Below, in pieces: positions 42,320 to 54,032 of a stretch of DNA of 64,000 nt; the stretch's first letter is position 1, and every line of letters begins with the position of its first letter. The notes beneath the pieces are model-generated. The model saw only the letters and a program-made list of their open reading frames with translations. It searched no databases and had not been told where the DNA came from. The stretch comes from Siphonodentalium dalli (taxonomy: Eukaryota; Mollusca; Scaphopoda; Gadilida; Siphonodentaliidae). Made by a program: the position numbers and the translations under genes. The stretch lies in assembly GCA_032622095.1 (NCBI GenBank), contig CP136068.1, forward strand, positions 127,291,989-127,355,988, read 5' to 3'.

Positions 42320-42510
42320 ACTTTTTTTGCACGGAGATCCTGGGTGTCATTTTGCACATTCAGGAGATCCTGTGTGTATTTTTGCACATTCAGGAGATAC
42401 TGGATGTCTTTAAGGATGTTCAGGAGATCCTGGTTATCTTTTTGCACGTTCAGGAGATCCTGGGTGTCTTTTTGCACATTCAGGAGATCCTGGGTGTCTT
42501 TTTGCACAAA
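42320..42510. repeat. 30-bp minisatellite (six units)
   Basis: Units of TTGCACATTCAGGAGATCCT plus GGGTGTCTTT. The period is a multiple of three, so several frames stay open (the minus frame reads repeated VQKDTQDLLN). Diverged relatives occur just upstream (42140-42200, inverted). Confidence 0.85.
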
Positions 42511-42744
42511 ACAATGTGACAATCACAAAATCAGCCACAGTGGAAAGTTCAATAAGGGGCAATAAATATGCATGGTTGATCCTATCAATTTCAAAATCAT
42601 AGAAGAATAAACATGCAGGTTATCATGCTGGAGACATTTATATACATGTGTTAGTGCGTAGAGTTGATATAAATGAATGAAACCACTGCTGATCAACTTG
42701 ACACCAAAAGGGTCATGTGAATATTCAGTTACATTTGAATTAAT

Positions 42745-43042
42745 AAGGCAATGTTATCCTTCTACACTAAATGGACTCTCCAGTTCAGTTATAAAAGCAT
42801 ACATTAGAACGTATGGGAGACCAAATTCACATTTATTAATAATTGTGCTTTCAGCGCAATTCAATTGCGCTTCAGCACAATCAATTGCACTTCAGCGCAA
42901 TTAATTTTCCATATATGGCTAAACCCCCCAGTTAATTAATGAATAAATCCAATAGAAAATTAATTGCGCTGAAGCAATTATCATTATCTGAATATTTTAG
43001 GAACTACTTGTCAGTGAGTATTTAGTATAGACATGGTTTAAT
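42745..43042. mobile_element. O-type MITE with AATTGCGCTTCAGCGC palindromes
   Basis: The left end resembles CTACACTAAATGGACTCTCC and the right ATTTAGTATAGACATGGTTTAA. Between them lie several copies of TTCAGCGCAATTCAATTGCG and its complement (42849-42975). Related copies are at 60049, 61090 and 57713. Confidence 0.5.
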
Positions 43043-43194
43043 CCCTATTTTGGATCTAAAATATGATAAAATAATGTTATTCGGGTCACAGGTCTAAAGC
43101 AGATATAAGTACTAGTCAACTGTCAATTTAGTTTCGATTCAAAGACTTATTATAAGCCATGCCAATGAACTTGTTAACTTCTGTATATGCTTGC

Positions 43195-43345
43195 CAAGCT
43201 AAGGTTAATGACAAATGTGAGATGCAGGCATGCAGCCATGCACAGAGGCAGCACTGGAATGTATTGATTTTTTCTTCTATTATTCTTGTTATGGTATGTT
43301 GGAGTCAGAGGTATGACAGTTCAAAATTGGCTTAAGAAACCCTCC
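43195..43345. repeat. Local duplicate T, copy 2
   Basis: See the copy at 41735; same order of shared words. Confidence 0.55.
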
Positions 43346-43721
43346 TGTTGAGAGTCACAGATGGAAGAGACTGTAGGGGTGATTGATTTCAAAAAGGGAA
43401 TTGCTTAAGTCTGATTAATTTCAAAATCATAGGTGAATGAACAGGTTATTGAAATTAACTGGACTCAACCAATAGTTCTTAATATACGTCTTAACAGTCT
43501 TAGTACATGAAGGTCTTTGAATGTGCAGTGAAATTGAGGTGTTAAAACAGCTATAGTGAATATATATATATATCATATGTATGTATAATATGGTTAAATT
43601 GGCTACATTTATGTTAGTCTAGCAAACTATATGTAACAGCAGGATATAAGTGACAAAATAAAACACAAGTCACCCAATATAGAAATCATTCTGTCATGAG
43701 GGGGCAGATCAGAACAGGGTA

Positions 43722-43938
43722 TACAGTAATGCCCTAATTAATCGACTCCTAAACAACAGTACAATTATGGGTAATTTTTCAGGATTTAGTTGTAAATATG
43801 GCTAGTTGCCATTCATCGGAAAGCTCTCACTAAGAGCTTTCTGATGAATGGCAATAAGCCATATTTCTGACTAAATCCTGAAAAATTACCCATAATTCTG
43901 CTGTGGTTAAGGAGTCGATTAATTAGGGCATTACTGTA
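43722..43938. mobile_element. B-type hairpin MITE, copy 8
   Basis: TACAGTAATGCCCTAATTAA to TTAGGGCATTACTGTA. Confidence 0.9.
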
Positions 43939-44547
43939 CACAAGAAACCAATAATAATCACAGAATGAAGTTTCTTATTTGCTAATTGGAATCAAAATTT
44001 AAATTAAAACCATTAAAGATATATTCAGGGTTCCAGACCTCCAGTTACAACATAGAATATGTAGCATGCGTCGTCGCACTGTTGATGTCCGTGAGGGGGA
44101 ATTGAGGCTCTGCTGAGTCCAATAGATGCCAAATGCCCCGAGCGGACACAAACAGTTTAAGTCACAACAACATTAGCTACATATTTTATTTATCCATCGA
44201 ACAAAACTTGCCTTTTGTGAGGTAAATCTGTCATTTTCCTCAGTTTTACATTCGTTATTTCGATGACGCCCATACATTCATCAGGTCAAGCAAACTAATT
44301 AGCATTCATGACATGGGAAAACCGGAGTGCAGCTTAAAGCGAAATAGTTCATTGGGGTTTTTTAATAGTTATTCTAAGCTGGGCTTGTTGTAATGGTTTA
44401 TAGATTTTTAGAGCGAAAACAAACATCCGTTTACAAATTTTGTATCAATTGCGGTGAATTATGGGCGACAAAAACATCCCAAAATCACAATGACGTCATT
44501 TAGGTCAGTTGATGTCCCTAGTTAACTGCGAAATTTGCATATACAAT
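43939..44547. other. Intronic sequence, no exon recognised
   Basis: Mixed composition; nothing recognised on either strand. Confidence 0.35.
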
Positions 44548-44764
44548 TACAATAATGCTCTAAATAATCAACTCCTTAACCACAGTAGAATTATGGGAAA
44601 TTTTTCAGGATTTAGTCGGAAATATGGCTTGTTGCCATTCATCGGAAAGCTCTCAGTGAGAGCTTTCCGATGAATGGCAACAAGCCATATTTCCGACTAA
44701 ATCCTGAAAAGTTACCCATAATTCTGCTGTGGATAAGGAGTTGATTATTCAGGGCATTACTGTA
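44548..44764. mobile_element. B-type hairpin MITE, copy 9
   Basis: TACAATAATGCTCTAAATAA to TTCAGGGCATTACTGTA; long perfect inner arms around CTCTCAGTGAGAG. Confidence 0.9.
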
Positions 44765-45392
44765 TTAATACCACAGAATGTCATTTTGTTATTGAAAAAT
44801 TAGCGAATTCATTTCTGGTTTCCCTCTAAAGTAATGTTCAGGTAAGTCCGTTGCGTACATTGCATTGGTCTGCACGTTGTTTTGACTGCGTCGAACTGTT
44901 CACACGAGTGCGTACGTTGCGTTATAATGCAGAGCTTCTGATTAGTAATTGCAGTCTAAGTTCGATATTGGAATAAATGCAATATTACAAATCAATCTAT
45001 CTGTAATAAATTAGTTCTACGATGTCATATATCCCAACAACTAAAACGTTATTGACATAAATACAAGTCAATTTTCCTTCGCTTCGAAGACAGACACCAT
45101 TTTTTGAAACCAAGACACCATATAAGATATGCGTTAAGCCTAATGTTGCGTTGAAAATAGAATATCTCCATTGCGTGCATTAACAGATAAGTAACGGCCA
45201 TACCACAGCCATCTGAACGTCTTAAGTGTTATTGTCTGTAATCCACTTGCATCCAATTGTCTGTAATCTCAATCGAATTGTGCAATGTACACACTTACTT
45301 ATCTGAACAATACTTAGAACAACAAAAATAATATGAAATAAATGCATTAAAATTCAATATCACTGTAAAACTTAGCCTGGAACCCTGAATAC
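44765..45392. other. Intronic sequence, no exon recognised
   Basis: 44850-44930 contains TTGCGT-rich words (GTTGCGTACATTGCATTGG, TACGTTGCGTTATAATGC) and ATCCACTTGCATCCAATTGT duplicates near 45240. No gene. Confidence 0.35.
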
Positions 45393-45513
45393 ATCTTTAT
45401 AAGTTTTCTCTTATATATGCAAGGCTCCCTATGGGAGACTCGCATATATAAGAGAATGCATTGGCACAGGGTTTTCCCAAAATTTCAGGACACTCCAGTC
45501 ATGGATGGGTTAA
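45393..45513. mobile_element. D-type MITE, right portion
   Basis: TTTTCTCTTATATATGCAAG, its inverted partner and GCACAGGGTTTTCCC, ending ATGGATGGGTTAA. The left end is missing. Confidence 0.65.
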
Positions 45514-46517
45514 ATTTAGTAACTTCCAAAAGTCAGTTAGTTTTGAATGATCGAGTCAAATGATTCATTTCATAAAGAGTGTTTATACTTTTGTTATAAG
45601 TCAACTGTACATTTGGAGAAAAAAAGTTCTAGCTTATACTTATATACAATGTATTACTATCTATCAGACTTATTGCATTATTTTTTGATGATATTGCACT
45701 ATGAGTGATACTGATAACATTTCAAAAGTTTTATTTTCCTTGGTTAATAAAAATCGGCTTACAAAATGTTGATTAATCTAGTATAAAATTGGTTGGAAGC
45801 TCTTTAAGAACAAGTTATTTTAAACATTAAAACTTGTATCGAAAACGTTCAGTGTAACAAATATATACAGAAAAAAAAAGAGTTTTGGTGGAATTTTACA
45901 ACACCGCCACTAAAGGATGGGATGGGGTGAATATTTTACAGCAACTATCATGCTATTATGTGAAAGAAAGTTAACACAATACAAATAACAAAATATAAAT
46001 GTACAAGCTACATCAAATAGATTACATAGAGTGAGACATGTACATATTGAGCAGGTGTCAACATAAAAGAATATAAAAAGCATCAACATAAAAGAGCAAA
46101 TGTATATTTGAACGATGGTTGTAATTTCCAGCTGACAGGGTAGAGTTGTCTATCCTATATTGATATTGGCTGTTGAAATATCAAGCTTCAAAGATAGTAA
46201 TAATCTGAATAACTTTATGTGCAAATTAATTCAGTAAGTCTGTGTCCAAAGAATCACTTGCAACCAACATTTTATTTTTAAAGGTATTTATCTTGGTGAA
46301 AGGAAATCAATACTGAAATTTCAATCATTTAGTTGTGAAATCAACTAATCAAATTAAATTTAAATTTCCCAATGTACACCTTTCATTAAAATTCAACAAA
46401 ACATAGCATTGGTTAGGAATTGTCCATTTATAAACTGTTCTAACTATATACTAGTTATATATATTATATAACATAAATATTAGCAAAGCATTACATACAT
46501 AATCATAGCGAATATTT
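45514..46517. other. Intronic sequence, no exon recognised
   Basis: Strongly AT-rich; no frame, no repeat family recognised. Confidence 0.35.
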
Positions 46518-46972
46518 GACCCGCCATACCAAATCCAGTCGTAAGTCGGGATTTTTTTACCCTGTGCCAATGCATTCTCTTATATATGCGAGTCGACCAT
46601 AGGTCGCCTCGCATATATAAGAGAATGCATTGGCCTAACAATTTTTTACAATTTTAATAATTTGTTCTTGTATTCTTTAACAATTTTATAATTTCACCCA
46701 TACAGAGCCCCAGACAAACATGAGCAGACGACACTCTTCTATATGCTTCTATATATGTGTGGGGCTCCCTGCAGGGTAATGGATGTTTTATATTTTATGT
46801 CCTAAAAATTTTAAGAAACATTTATTTTAAAAAAATGATAAAAAATTGTTAGGCCAATGCATTCTCTTATATATGCGAGGCGACCTATGGTCGACTCGCA
46901 TATATAAGAGAATGCATTGGCACAACAGGGTAAAAAAATCCCGACTTACGACTGGATTTGATATGGCGGGTC
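46518..46972. mobile_element. E-type double-hairpin MITE, complete copy
   Basis: Inverted ends GACCCGCCATACCAAATCCA and TGGATTTGATATGGCGGGTC, next TCGTAAGTCGGGATTTTTTT. Inside are two inverted copies of the CCAATGCATTCTCTTATATA hairpin and a central GAGCCCCAGAC / GTGTGGGGCTC palindrome. No coding. Confidence 0.85.
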
Positions 46973-47230
46973 ACATATTTAGTTTTGAAGCATGAGATTT
47001 ACAGAGAATGGATACATGTTTATTATTATATTGTAGCACTAATATATTATAGTATATATTTATCATGTGGAGGCAAATGTAAGTAAATGGACACTGAGCA
47101 TACTTTTGTGTTAGAAGTTAGGCATGAACATATTTTCGAATATCTGAATTTTTGGTCTATACAAATAGGCTGGAATTTCTATTTTTATGTCATGTGATCT
47201 CGGTATTTTTGCTGATAATTTCAGTGTATC

Positions 47231-47447
47231 TACAGTAATGCCCTAATTAATCGACTCCATAACTACAGCAGAATTATGGGTAACTTTTCAGGATTTAGTC
47301 GGAAATATGGCTTGTTGCCATTCATCGGAAAGCTCTCCCCGAGAGCTTTCAGATGAATGGCAACAAGCCATATTTCCGACTATATCCTGAAAAGTTACCC
47401 ATAATTCTGCTGTGGTTATGGAGTCGATTAATTAGGGCATTACTGTA
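47231..47447. mobile_element. B-type hairpin MITE, copy 10
   Basis: TACAGTAATGCCCTAATTAA to TTAGGGCATTACTGTA. Confidence 0.9.
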
Positions 47448-47979
47448 GCTCAACACTCATTTGTAAAAAAAAATCCAAAGAGGGGTGTTCAGGAAGGACA
47501 TAATTAACTTTAAAGAAATTTAAGTGATATTCTTTTTGAGGGGTAGGGCTATTATCATAACCTTTTCTGCCACAATGGCATCTTATCAACTTTTCAAGTA
47601 AGAACAGATTGGATAACAAATTCCATGACCAAATATACATTCCAAACTCAAATTGTTGACAAGAGATGTCATTTGTTTCCTTCTAACAAAAATATATACA
47701 AGGTTAGATTTGCCCCCACACTGTTACAAAGAGATATACATGCAGAAAGAAAATATCCATCACTCATGATAATATAAGTAATATAAGTCCCCAAAATGGC
47801 TTTGTCTACAATTTTTTGGCATATTTAACGTCATGATATATATATGCTATTTCTGAGCAATTTTCAAGTCTCCATAATAGCCATTCATGAATTAGTGTAA
47901 TTCATGGGAGAAATCAAACTTGTAATATTTAGAGATGGATTTTTGGTAAAATATCAACTCTCTCATACAGATTTGTTCA
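47448..47979. other. Intronic sequence, no exon recognised
   Basis: Nothing recognised. Confidence 0.35.
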
Positions 47980-48212
47980 TACAGTAATGCCCTAATTAAT
48001 TGACTCCATAACCAAAGCAGAATTATGGGTAACTTTTCAGGATTTAGTCGGAAATATGGCTTGTTGCCATTCATCGGAAAGCTCTCACTGAGAGCTTTCC
48101 GGAGAGAGAGCTTTCCGATGAATGGCAATAAGCCATATTTCCGACTAAATCCTGAAAAGTTACCCATAATTCTGCTGTGGTTAAAGAGTTGATTAATTAT
48201 GGCATTACTGTA
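47980..48212. mobile_element. B-type hairpin MITE, copy 11
   Basis: As the consensus, with an extra GAGAGAGAGCTTTCCG at the loop (duplicated stem tip). Confidence 0.9.
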
Positions 48213-48719
48213 TCTACTCTTTTTTACTAGTTCAATATGCAACAATAATTGTAGACAAGTTACAAGACTTTTAGAGTTGGGAAAGTGTTGATTTGTGATA
48301 GCAGATAATACAAATAAAAATAAGATATTATTATAAATATTATTATCATGTTAACGATTCTTATTTCTATCTATTGGAAACTAAATGTTATATTTAATAT
48401 TAGTTTTTATAGAAAATAAAATACATTACAAACAAAGCGTAAACTCGGCGTGAAAACATGAAGTGCACTGCATTTAGTGAGTCACGGATTTCAACTGCAC
48501 AAAGACCTTGTAGTGGTAACTAGGTTTGATCAATAAGCCTGTTTTCTACCAAATAAGGCAGAAATATGTCATAAAACAGCTACTCTGGTAATGTTTGCTA
48601 AACAAAATTATAAATTTCTCAGTATGGTTGCCATTTTTAAATTAATCAGCATTAATCAGAACAGAACGCAGCATCCTCATGTTGTACAATGCCTGCGGTG
48701 GACGGACCTGAAAATATGG

Positions 48720-48965
48720 TGCCAGACATTTGCAGAATGAGGTCTCAGAGGGTGAATTTAGTGACACTACCCCATACAGCAGGTTCAGGATCACCAAATT
48801 CATCTTCTGGGGACCTCATTCTGTATGGATCTCATTCATACGGAAGACCTAGACACAGAGTTGGTGAGATGGTGAAGATGGTGATGTGTACCCATTGAGT
48901 ACCTCGATTATGCATTGTGTCGTCTGCTAATTTGGGGATACAGAGAAACTAAACTAAAAAAGAAC
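48720..48965. mobile_element. Family A MITE, partial
   Basis: One A hairpin (48737-48823) and the body segment to GGGATACAGAGAAACTAAAC; the second hairpin is missing. Confidence 0.7.
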
Positions 48966-50612
48966 AAGCGGTGGCATCAGAGATGCTGTGTCTCGTTTTC
49001 GGTGGCTTACCGCCGGTGGCTACCGCCAATTGGTGTGCATCAGTATCGGTAGACTAATTAATAGGTAAAATCGGTTAATATTTGTTCAAGTTATCGCGCT
49101 AACGGCCTCAAAATCGCGAAGAATTCACAAACTAAGGGCCATAACTCTATCAAATTTATTGGGCCAGGTTGGTTTTCGAACTCGTCCAGGATATTATTGG
49201 AAGACACCTGTATACCAAATTTTAGTTGAATCGGATGACGTTTGTTGAAGTTATCGTGCTAACGAGCTAAAAATTCACGAAAAATGACTAATTAAGGGCC
49301 ATAACTCTATCAAATTTTATCGGGCCAGGCTGGTTTTCGAACTCGTCTGAAATATTCTTGGCAAGTATGTCTATTCCAAATTTTAAACAAATCGGAGGAC
49401 GTTTGTTGAAGTTATCGCGCTAACGAGCTAAAAATTCACGAAAAATGACTAATTAAGGACCATAACTCTATCAAATTTTATTGGGCCAGGCTGGTTTTCG
49501 AACTCGTCCAGGGTACCTATATACCAAATTTTAGTTGAAACGGATGACGTTTGTTGAAGTTATCGCGCTAACGAGCTAAAAAATCACGAAAAATGACTAA
49601 TTAAGGGCCATAACTCTATCAAATTTTATCGGGCCAGGCTGGTTTTCGAACTCGTTCGAAATATTCTTGGCAAGTATGTCTATTCCAAATTTTAAACAAA
49701 TCGGAGGACGTTTGTTGAAGTTATCGCGCTAACGAGCTAAAAATTCACGAAAAATGACTAATTAAGGGCCATAACTCTATCAAATTTTATTGGGCCAGGC
49801 TGGTTTTCGAACTCGTCCAGGATATTATTGGAAGACACTTATATACCAAATTTTAGTTGAATCGGAAGACGTTTGTTGAAGTTATCGCGCTAACGAGCTC
49901 AAAATTCGTACAAAATGACTACGAGTTAAGGACCATAACTCTATCAAATTTTATCGGACCGGGCCGGTTTTCTAACTCGTCCGAGGTATTCTTGGGAGAC
50001 ACCTATATATCAAAATTTCAATCAAATAGGATGATGTTTGTTAAATTATCGCGCTAACGAGCTGAAAATTTGTGGAAAAAATGACTAATTAAGGGCCATA
50101 ACTCTATCAAATTTTATCGGACCTGGCCGGTTTTCGAACTCGACCGAGATATTCTTGGGAGACACCAATATACCAAATTTCAGTCAAATCGGATAACGTT
50201 TGTTGAAGTTATCGCGCTAACGAGCTGAAAATTCGTGAAAAATGACTAATTAAGGGCCATAACTCTATCAAATTTTATCTGACCAGGCCGGTTTCGAACT
50301 CGTCCGAGATATTCTTGGGAGACACCTATATCCCAAATTTCAATCGAATCAGATAACGTTTGTTGAAGTTGTTGCGCTAACGAGCCTAAAATCAGTGAAA
50401 AATGGCAAAGGGCCATAACTCTGTAATAAATGTGTGGACGAACCCGATTTTTTGTCTGCAGCTTACATGCATGGATATGTACGCACACCAATTTTTTTTT
50501 TAATCCGTCAATAAACGGTTGAGTTATAAGCAAAACACGTCGCCCGCCCGCCCGTCCGCCCACCGTCCCTCATCAAACTATAAGTCGAGTTTTGGAAAAA
50601 AACTCGACTAAT
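48966..50612. repeat. Tandem array of units of about 160 bp (type P)
   Basis: CCATAACTCTATCAAATTTT recurs near 49139, 49299, 49460, 49608, 49769, 49932, 50096, 50258 and 50413 (last degenerate), spacings 148-164 bp. Each unit also has GGTTTTCGAACTCGTC, ATTCTTGG, TACCAAATTT, AAATCGGA and GTTTGTTGAAGTTATCGCGC. The array ends in CGCCCGCCCGCCCGTCCGCC and an AGTCGAGTTTTGG/AAAACTCGACT hairpin. Same plan as the type R array at 1590-2430. No conserved frame across units. Confidence 0.85.
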
Positions 50613-50639
50613 AAAAATTACCATGTGTGTTGTCAATTT

Positions 50640-50720
50640 TTTTAGGCCAATGCATTCTCTTATATATGCGAGGCGACCTATGGTCGACTCGCATATATAA
50701 GAGAATGCATTGGCACAGGG
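50640..50720. repeat. Solo core hairpin shared by C, D and E MITEs
   Basis: GCCAATGCATTCTCTTATAT ... ATATAAGAGAATGCATTGGC without the flanking ends of any of the three families. Confidence 0.75.
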
Positions 50721-51250
50721 CATAACTGTAACCATCACAATGTGGTCAATGAGCCGGTTCCAATGATATCCATATTTGTATGGTTTTATTGAGACAGACC
50801 CAAGATAATTTAGGCTGTTGCAGCCTTGTTTGGCTGTTTTTGGCCGGTTTGTTGGGTAAAGGGTTAAACTACATTCATTTCTTATATTTATATAGCTGTT
50901 TCCTCATTAGTTCCTATAAACTCTTCTGAAAATTTAGCAGCCTGCAGTTTGTATACTATGCCATGCTGCACTATAAGTTAGCCCAATATTCTTCCTGTGA
51001 AATATCAATCGATTCGTTTGTGGTCGCCCACTTAAAATAATATGCTCAGTTAATCTATCTACTGCTTTTAGTCATGTAGGACAACAACATGTGACATTGG
51101 TTCATGCTATAGTGTATTTTATTGGGATAGGAAATGCATGATCCAATTGGCAGTTGACTAGTCACCAAACATGATTTAGTATAACACACACAGGCTATGT
51201 AGGTTAGCAGCTCATCGACATGGGAGGCTGTTTTAACATTTATTAATAAT
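50721..51250. other. Intronic sequence, no exon recognised
   Basis: Nothing recognised. Confidence 0.35.
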
Positions 51251-51254
51251 TGGA

Positions 51255-51500
51255 CTCCAGCATAATACAATTGTGCTTAATTAAGCACAATTAAATTAGG
51301 CTTAAGCGCAAATAGTTTGTTTTGTGTTGAAAAAAATCTGACCTGATAGTAATCCTGTAGACTATTCTATAAGAATTATGTTTATGGTTTTGTTTATGGT
51401 GATCATTAATTGGCCTAAGCGCAATTCAAATTACAGAGTTTTAATTGCGCTTAAGCACAATTGCTGCCAATATAATGTTAAATAAATTGCGCTAAAGCCC
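51255..51500. repeat. AATTGCGCTTAAGCGCAATT-type palindromic cluster
   Basis: TGTGCTTAATTAAGCACA, TTAAGCGCAA, TTGCGCTTAAGCACAATT and AATTGCGCTAAAGC occur within 250 bp in both orientations, resembling the O-type cluster at 42849-42975. Confidence 0.6.
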
Positions 51501-51577
51501 AGTTATTTAATAAATGTGAAAACAGCCTCCCATAGATTCACATTGCTGAACGATAACACAGCAGTTATTGTACTTAC

Positions 51578-51847
51578 GATTTCTAGGTGAGTTTTCGAAA
51601 CTTGAAGAATCCTCATTAATATCCACGCTAGCGTCTACCATGACATTCCTGTTGACACCATAGGTTTCGTTATAGCTGTCTGTATCAGAGGGAGGCGGTT
51701 CATCAGGAGGAGGCGGAGCAATGAATTCACAGGGTCTTTGTGACTTGGGTATATCAGTTAACTCCTCAGATTTAACAGTGGAATCTTCGACCATTAACAT
51801 ATTGTCATTGATCACGTCTTCAAGATCCGCGATCACATCCAATCCAT
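51578..51847 (-). CDS. COBL-like gene, 270-bp exon with proline-rich motif
   Basis: The acceptor is ctttctctgtag/ATGGATTGG at 51847 and the donor AGAAATC/gtaagtac at 51578. Phase 1 in and out. Encodes GLDVIADLEDVINDNMLM, then RPCEFIAPPPPDEPPPSD and an acidic serine-rich tail. The IAPPPPDEPPP stretch is a typical profilin or SH3 ligand and matches the proline-rich middle of COBL proteins. Confidence 0.78.
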
Positions 51848-51955
51848 CTACAGAGAAAGATAATTTGATATAACTCAAAGGTAAACTGTGTAACTACTCG
51901 AGCACAATTTTTTTTTATGCCTATAATTAAAGACACCTGTATCATAACATCCAAA

Positions 51956-52140
51956 TACAGTAATGCCCTAAATAATTGACTCCTTAACCACAGCAGAATT
52001 ATGGGTAATTTTTCAGGATTTAGTCGGAAATATGGCTTGTTGACATTCATCGGAAAGCTGATATATTTCCGACTAAATCCTGAAAAATTACCCATAATTC
52101 TGCTGTGGTTAAGGAGTCGATTATTTAGGGCATTACTGTA
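51956..52140. mobile_element. B-type hairpin MITE, copy 12
   Basis: TACAGTAATGCCCTAAATAA to TTAGGGCATTACTGTA; the inner stem tip is deleted. Confidence 0.88.
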
Positions 52141-53145
52141 GTCATAATTTTATTACAAAAATAACAACATAGAAATTCACTAAAAGGAAAGACTTCTTCT
52201 GAAGTTTTAAATATGTTATTGCATGTTAATTTGAAAGACTTCATCTCAGTGCATAGGAATGTGATTAGTTAGATGAATTAATTTTGGTTATATTTTTAGT
52301 ATATAGTTATAAAGATATATTAAATCTTTTACCCACCAAAGATTGGCTGCAACACTTTGGATTTCAATATTGCACTAGTAATTCTAAATGGTGCAGTATA
52401 GAATAGTATATACTTCTCAACAATTATGTATTATAGAGATTCGAACAGTAAGTTGTCTAAATTGTATTGATGTCAAATGATACCTTTTCGCGGCATTCAT
52501 AAATCTTGCCTTCGGCATTACAATTAACAAGAAATTAGATTTTTATGTTTTTGCATAAATCCCTATGTATGAAAAGATATTTTCCTATTACTTCAAAGTT
52601 AATGTAGTGTAAATATGCTTTCAAGACAGCGAAAAAAAGAGTTATCAGCATATCACCAAAAAGTGACGCGGTGTCCAGTTACTCCCATAATGTGCATTTG
52701 ACTCCTGCTTGCTGTCAAACGGAGAACATACATTCTTTTTGCCTTTAATTGTGACAATTATGACAAGTGTCACGCAAAACAAAAAAAGTGTTTATAACCA
52801 TGGATAAATTTCCACATATCATGGCACAAATAGAAATTTCAGAACATTATGATTGGACAACAAAAAAGTTGTTTGAATATAGCCAATTTAACACTGAATG
52901 CATGCATGGACAACCAAATTAGGGTGAACAAAGATGGCATCAGAATTTGTAATGCAGCCAAAGCCCAGATCAGTCGCTGATTGGTCGAATATATTTGCTA
53001 ATAATTATTTGATTGACAGCTGTGGAAAGGTCTATTGCTCCACGCATTGAAACTAATTCTGTAGAATGCATGCGATACAAGGATAAATTATTTTAACACA
53101 TAATTAGCCCATAAAGTGACGTAATAGGTCAGTGCAATGATATTA
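52141..53145. other. Intronic sequence, no exon recognised
   Basis: Nothing recognised on either strand. Confidence 0.35.
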
Positions 53146-53430
53146 TTAACTCTTTCAGTGCCAGGGGCCGATCTCATCGGCCCTATTTACGGTCTGTAGA
53201 GTGCCAGGGCCGATATAATCTGGCACTGAATGAGTTAAAGAATATAAGAAAAAATTATTAAAATTGTAAAAAATTGTAATAAATAATAACAAATGATGAA
53301 AAATTGTTAGGCCAATGCATTCTCTTATATATGCGAGGCGACCTATGGTCGACTCGCATATATAAGAGAATGCATTGGCACAGGGTATATGGGTTGATAC
53401 AAAAATCAGACCTGGCACTGAAAGGGTTAA
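53146..53430. mobile_element. C-type TTAA MITE with duplicated end
   Basis: TTAACTCTTTCAGTGCCAGG, GGCCGATCTCATCGGCCC, a second partial end (GAGTGCCAGGGCCGATATAA ... GGCACTGAATGAGTTAA), then the standard body and CCTGGCACTGAAAGGGTTAA. Confidence 0.75.
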
Positions 53431-53514
53431 TAAGTTAATTGGAATATAATTATGATATTCGATTTCTCTTGGGTTATTTAATGTTAACTGTGAGATACAC
53501 ATGGGTGATAAGAT

Positions 53515-53825
53515 GTGATTGAACAATTTTGTCAACATGAAAAGACACATTTAAAATGGATCTTTATTTTTTCTTGAAGTTGTCTTTACTTCCTCTTTGG
53601 TTGTGATAAGGAAATAAATATAATTTTGTTCTAACCCCAGACATTTCGAGATCGTTTTTCCTCACTAAAATGTGATTATGGGATAAAAGGGATCTCAAAT
53701 TTGTCGCAATTCCATACAATGTATATTAACCTCGTCCACTAACTTCGATTCGAGCCTCACTAAAGTTGAATTTAGTGCACTTGGTTAATAAATTTTGTAT
53801 AGAATTGCGACTCATAAAAGATCCC
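53515..53825. repeat. Dispersed repeat M, minus copy
   Basis: Inverted relative of 34590-34870: AATTTTGTCAACATGAAAAG, TTGTGATAAGGAAATAAATA, then a CTCAAATTTGTCGCAATTCC segment. Confidence 0.65.
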
Positions 53826-53864
53826 CTATATAAGTAATATTAATCTTGCTAATGATATACAAAC

Positions 53865-54032
53865 CAAGTTCATCTGTATATTGAGCACTGGGTTCCTCAT
53901 GTTCGGGCATAATTTCAACATCAGTGTGGAGCTCGAGTTCGGTGTGCGTTTCGGTCTCGAGCCGAGATGTTTGATGGGTGTCTTGAGGTACAGGAGAGGA
54001 GGACACAGGAGAAGATATATCGTTAGCAGCAC
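53865..54032 (-). CDS. COBL-like gene, 168-bp exon
   Basis: The acceptor is aatacaccaag/GTGCTGC at 54032 and the donor CTTG/gtttgtat at 53865. Phase 1 in and out. Encodes AANDISSPVSSSPVPQDTHQ and an acidic segment (TELELHTDVEIMPEHEEPSA). Splice sites are weaker than those of neighbours, but the frame fits both sides. Confidence 0.6.

Noticed and set aside
42271-42522. Repeat peptide frame in the minisatellite
   Set aside because: Open only because the unit is 30 bp; kept as a repeat, not a gene.
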